Of a stretch of 8,887 nt of DNA, positions 7,145 to 8,887 are shown in pieces. Source of the DNA: DAIPHL01 sp036771375. Lineage in GTDB: Bacteria > Synergistota > Synergistia > Synergistales > Synergistaceae. The DNA is taken from positions 1 to 8,887 of the forward strand of contig DAIPHL010000097.1 in assembly GCA_036771375.1 (NCBI GenBank), read 5' to 3'. The position numbers were made by a program, and so were the translations under genes. The notes beneath the pieces were generated by a model, which saw only the letters and a program-made list of their open reading frames with translations, was not told the DNA's origin and did no database searches. How positions within the stretch are numbered: position 1 is the stretch's first letter; each line of letters begins with the position of its first letter.

Positions 7145-7163
7145 AATCATGTTACATTTTTCG

Positions 7164-7192
7164 ATTCTACAGAAGCGCCCTTTTTTTGTCAA
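7164..7192 (-). promoter_or_regulatory. Near-consensus sigma70 promoter for the DUF364-ABC operon
   Basis: On the minus strand a perfect TTGACA (-35, 7192-7187) is followed by a 17-nt spacer and TAGAAT (-10, 7169-7164), five of six to consensus. The start of transcription should fall near 7157. The spacer begins with an A-run that also makes the plus strand show seven T residues. This is the only strong promoter I see upstream of the four minus-strand genes. Such a strong core suggests expression set by repression or leader control, but that is inference. Confidence 0.8.
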
Positions 7193-7276
7193 GCACGGCA
7201 CTCGACGGCGGCGGTTTTTCGTGGCGTTTCCAGGGCGAACGATCCGAGAGATTTTCCCCGAATCCGTCGACCGTCG

Positions 7277-7287
7277 TATGATAAAAT
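7277..7287 (+). promoter_or_regulatory. Possible -10 region for dnaX
   Basis: Overlapping TATGAT (7277-7282) and TAAAAT (7282-7287) each match the sigma70 -10 consensus at five of six positions and lie 40-50 nt before the dnaX start. No convincing -35 box sits 16-18 bp upstream; the best is TTCCCC at 7254-7259. The placement is right for a divergent promoter, but the call is weak. Confidence 0.3.
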
Positions 7288-7311
7288 GATACCGATCACT
7301 GTCTCTCTTAT

Positions 7312-7319
7312 GGAGGGGG
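7312..7319 (+). promoter_or_regulatory. Shine-Dalgarno site selecting the TTG start of dnaX
   Basis: GGAGGGGG ends 8 nt before the TTG at 7328, ideal spacing. An in-frame ATG at 7310 overlaps this site and has no Shine-Dalgarno of its own. The TTG start gives MHVSLYRKYRP, matching the usual very short N-terminus of DnaX, so it is preferred. Confidence 0.75.
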
Positions 7320-7327
7320 AATCTTTT

Positions 7328-8887
7328 TTGCACGTCTCTTTGTACCGCAAATATCGTCCCCAAAGGTTCTCCGAAATCGTCGGACAGCAGGCAGTCACCG
7401 GATTATTGAGGTCTTCCCTCGCGGAGGGGAGGATGTCGCACGCATATCTTTTCTCGGGACCGCGGGGCTGCGGCAAAACCACCGCGGCGCGCATCGTGGC
7501 AAAGGTGGTCAACTGCGAAAACCCGTCCCAGGGGGAACCGTGCTGCGAATGTGCTTCATGCCTTTCCGTCGTCTCGGGCAAGCACCTCGACGTCATGGAG
7601 ATCGACGCGGCTTCGAACAGAGGCATCGACCAGATTCGCGAACTCAAGTCCCACGTCGCCCTCTCCCCCTTCATGGGAGGCAATAAGGTCTACATTCTGG
7701 ACGAAGTGCACATGCTGACGATGGAGGCGTTCAACGCACTGCTCAAGACGCTCGAGGAACCACCCTCCTCCGTCTTCTTCCTCTTTGCCACGACCGAACC
7801 GCACAAGGTGCCGGTGACGATCCGTTCGCGCTGCCAGCACATCCCCTTTCACAGGATTTCGGCCGAGGACATCGCGAGACAACTCGCCTTCGTCGCGGAA
7901 CGAGAGAACTTCCCCGCAGAGCCCTCCGCGCTCTGGGAGATCGCCCGAAACGCCGACGGCGCGATGCGCGACGCCCTCTCCCTCGCGGAACAGGCCGTCG
8001 CCCTCGGAGAGGGCAAGCTCTCGATGCAATCCGTCCGCGACCTCTTTGGCGGAGGCAGCCGCTCGGAGTTGGAAGAATTCGTCATGACGCTGCGCACCGA
8101 TTCCGCCCTCGCGGCAAAGACGCTGAAAGGACTGCTGGATCACGGCATCTCCCCGGAGCGCTTTCTCGACGCCCTCTTTCCCCTTCTGCGCGATATGTGG
8201 GCGTATTCTCTGTGGGGAGAACGGGCGTTTCCGGGACTTACCCTCTCCGAGGACGAGAAGGAATTTCTGAAAGACGAGGTCCCAAACTGGGACACCCCGC
8301 GCCTTGCAGGGATGACCTCTCGCTGTGCGGCACTCTTCCCGAGGGCCAGGTGGGGTTTGAAAACCGAGGTGTTCTCCGGTTTGCTGCTCTTCGAGCTCCT
8401 TGAAACGACGAATCGCTTCGGCGAACCGGAAAGCACCGTCATAAAAACACCCCGGGAAAAAGCGTCTCTTCCTCCGCCATCGCAAAGCACCTCCGAACGA
8501 CCGCGGGGGAGAACCCTGGAGGCGAAGAAGGCCGATTCCGCAGAGGACGCTCCACGGACCGCGGAAACAAAGACCCCCGAATCGCCGGACAAGGATGAGA
8601 ACACCCATCTCCCCGGACTCTTCGGCACGCTTTGGGAGCGGGACATGTCCCTCTGCACCGCCCTGCTCGACGTCAAAATCAGCCTCTCCGATGGAGCATT
8701 GGCCTTCGATTTCTCGGAGGCGACTCCCCTGGCGAAAAACCTCGTCGAATCTCCCCGCGCCAGATCGATCATCGCAAAGACCTTTGGAGAACCCGGCACG
8801 AACAGGGACGCCGGAGAAAAAGAAGGGACGCCGGGCACCTCCGACGCACCCCGTTCCGACAAGGCACAGACAGCAAAGGACGCCGAC
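7328..8887 (+). CDS. dnaX: DNA polymerase III subunit tau/gamma (clamp-loader ATPase), 3'-truncated by the window edge
   Basis: DnaX is the motor subunit of the clamp loader, which opens and places the beta sliding clamp on primed DNA; its tau C-terminus tethers the polymerase. From the TTG at 7328, 520 residues are visible with no stop before the edge. The N-terminus LYRKYRPQRFSEIVGQ is diagnostic. Walker A is GPRGCGKT (44-51). The zinc-binding cysteines are 63, 72, 75 and 78, aligned with those of E. coli. Walker B is LDEVH (124-128), and the SRC motif is at 167-169 after FATTEPHKVP. The clamp-loader fold ends near residue 360. A charged, Pro/Ser/Thr-rich linker (~361-425) leads to a second folded segment (~428-490, LWERDMSLCTALLDVKISLSDG) resembling the C-terminal domain of other bacterial tau proteins, then another low-complexity tail. 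I see no in-frame A AAA AAG slippery site. It is divergently oriented from the ABC operon. Identity is very secure. Confidence 0.97.
   Translation, partial: MHVSLYRKYRPQRFSEIVGQQAVTGLLRSSLAEGRMSHAYLFSGPRGCGKTTAARIVAKVVNCENPSQGEPCCECASCLSVVSGKHLDVMEIDAASNRGIDQIRELKSHVALSPFMGGNKVYILDEVHMLTMEAFNALLKTLEEPPSSVFFLFATTEPHKVPVTIRSRCQHIPFHRISAEDIARQLAFVAERENFPAEPSALWEIARNADGAMRDALSLAEQAVALGEGKLSMQSVRDLFGGGSRSELEEFVMTLRTDSALAAKTLKGLLDHGISPERFLDALFPLLRDMWAYSLWGERAFPGLTLSEDEKEFLKDEVPNWDTPRLAGMTSRCAALFPRARWGLKTEVFSGLLLFELLETTNRFGEPESTVIKTPREKASLPPPSQSTSERPRGRTLEAKKADSAEDAPRTAETKTPESPDKDENTHLPGLFGTLWERDMSLCTALLDVKISLSDGALAFDFSEATPLAKNLVESPRARSIIAKTFGEPGTNRDAGEKEGTPGTSDAPRSDKAQTAKDAD

Larger units (their letters stand above)
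6951..7157 (-). promoter_or_regulatory. Long 5' leader of the DUF364-ABC operon
   Basis: About 200 nt separate the inferred transcription start (near 7157) from the ATG at 6950. On the minus strand the leader holds a short hairpin followed by a U7 run (7067-7091) and two adjacent small GC-rich hairpins: ACCGG/CCGGT at 7011-7028 and CCGGG/CCCGG at 6996-7009. A 12-bp direct repeat threads through the latter pair. I looked for the cobalamin-riboswitch core and did not find it, and I recognise no other riboswitch class. The part from 7100 inward is also open in frame with the first gene, so an N-terminal extension is the alternative explanation. Regulation by this leader is inference. Confidence 0.4.

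Noticed and set aside
6922..7146. Minus-strand 74-codon frame in the operon leader as a possible leader peptide
   Set aside because: It has no Shine-Dalgarno at its start, overlaps the DUF364 start out of frame, and shows no run of regulatory codons.
6951..7157. Cobalamin riboswitch in the leader, expected for a BtuCD-like operon
   Set aside because: The conserved GCCACTG-type core and the surrounding box architecture are not present on the minus strand.
6141..7289. Long plus-strand open frame across the DUF364 gene and its promoter (382 codons)
   Set aside because: It is the complement of a recognisable family gene plus the intergenic region. Its composition is Arg/His-rich without domain signals, and it runs across the operon promoter.
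7277..7294. Fur box at the TGATAAAATGAT stretch before dnaX
   Set aside because: It resembles only part of the Fur consensus, lacks the inverted half, and lies in front of a housekeeping gene. It is better explained as AT-rich promoter DNA.
8452..8466. Programmed frameshift site in dnaX at the A5 run
   Set aside because: The zero-frame codons are GAA AAA GCG, so the heptamer does not fit X XXY YYZ. I saw no obvious internal Shine-Dalgarno or strong downstream hairpin.
7556..8608. Long minus-strand open frame opposite dnaX (350 codons)
   Set aside because: It is antisense to an intact, strongly conserved dnaX frame, its translation is Arg/Gly-rich with no recognisable motif, and such shadows are common in GC-rich genes.

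Overview
The window reads as chromosome from an obligately or mainly anaerobic bacterium, fairly GC-rich in its housekeeping genes. It carries a single-chain pyruvate:ferredoxin oxidoreductase (PFOR). It also carries a metal-complex uptake operon whose substrate-binding protein has a signal peptide but no lipobox cysteine, which fits a diderm envelope. A Synergistota-like or diderm Firmicutes-like host is my best guess, but that is an impression, not a placement.

Layout, left to right. (1) Positions 2-3055, plus strand: the C-terminal ~1017 residues of PFOR, cut at its 5' end by the window edge. (2) Positions 3056-3147: a short convergent gap dominated by a perfect 17-bp inverted repeat that looks like a terminator serving both strands. 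(3) Positions 6950 down to 3148, minus strand: a four-gene operon read right to left. It encodes a DUF4213/DUF364 protein (putative heavy-metal-chelation family), a FecCD-type permease, a FecE/BtuD-type ATPase and a TroA-fold substrate-binding protein. The first three genes overlap by 4 bp and 1 bp, and the last follows after 31 bp. (4) Positions 6951-7327: a divergent intergenic region with a near-consensus sigma70 promoter firing leftward, a ~200-nt leader with repeats and small hairpins, and the ribosome-binding region of the rightward gene. (5) Positions 7328-8887, plus strand: dnaX (DNA polymerase III tau/gamma), starting at TTG and cut at its 3' end by the window.

How the genes fit together: PFOR links pyruvate oxidation to reduced ferredoxin and acetyl-CoA, and dnaX is replication housekeeping. 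The operon between them is the only accessory-looking part. It should encode a class-II-importer-type uptake system for an iron-siderophore, corrinoid, haem or possibly oxyanion ligand, co-translated with a cysteine/histidine-bearing DUF364 protein that may handle the imported metal. The ligand cannot be read from sequence alone. Sampled stretches of the substrate-binding-protein gene are visibly less GC-rich than PFOR or dnaX.

I saw no tRNA, rRNA, CRISPR array, insertion sequence or attachment site. The most interesting unit is the DUF364-led transporter operon and its leader; the rest looks ordinary.
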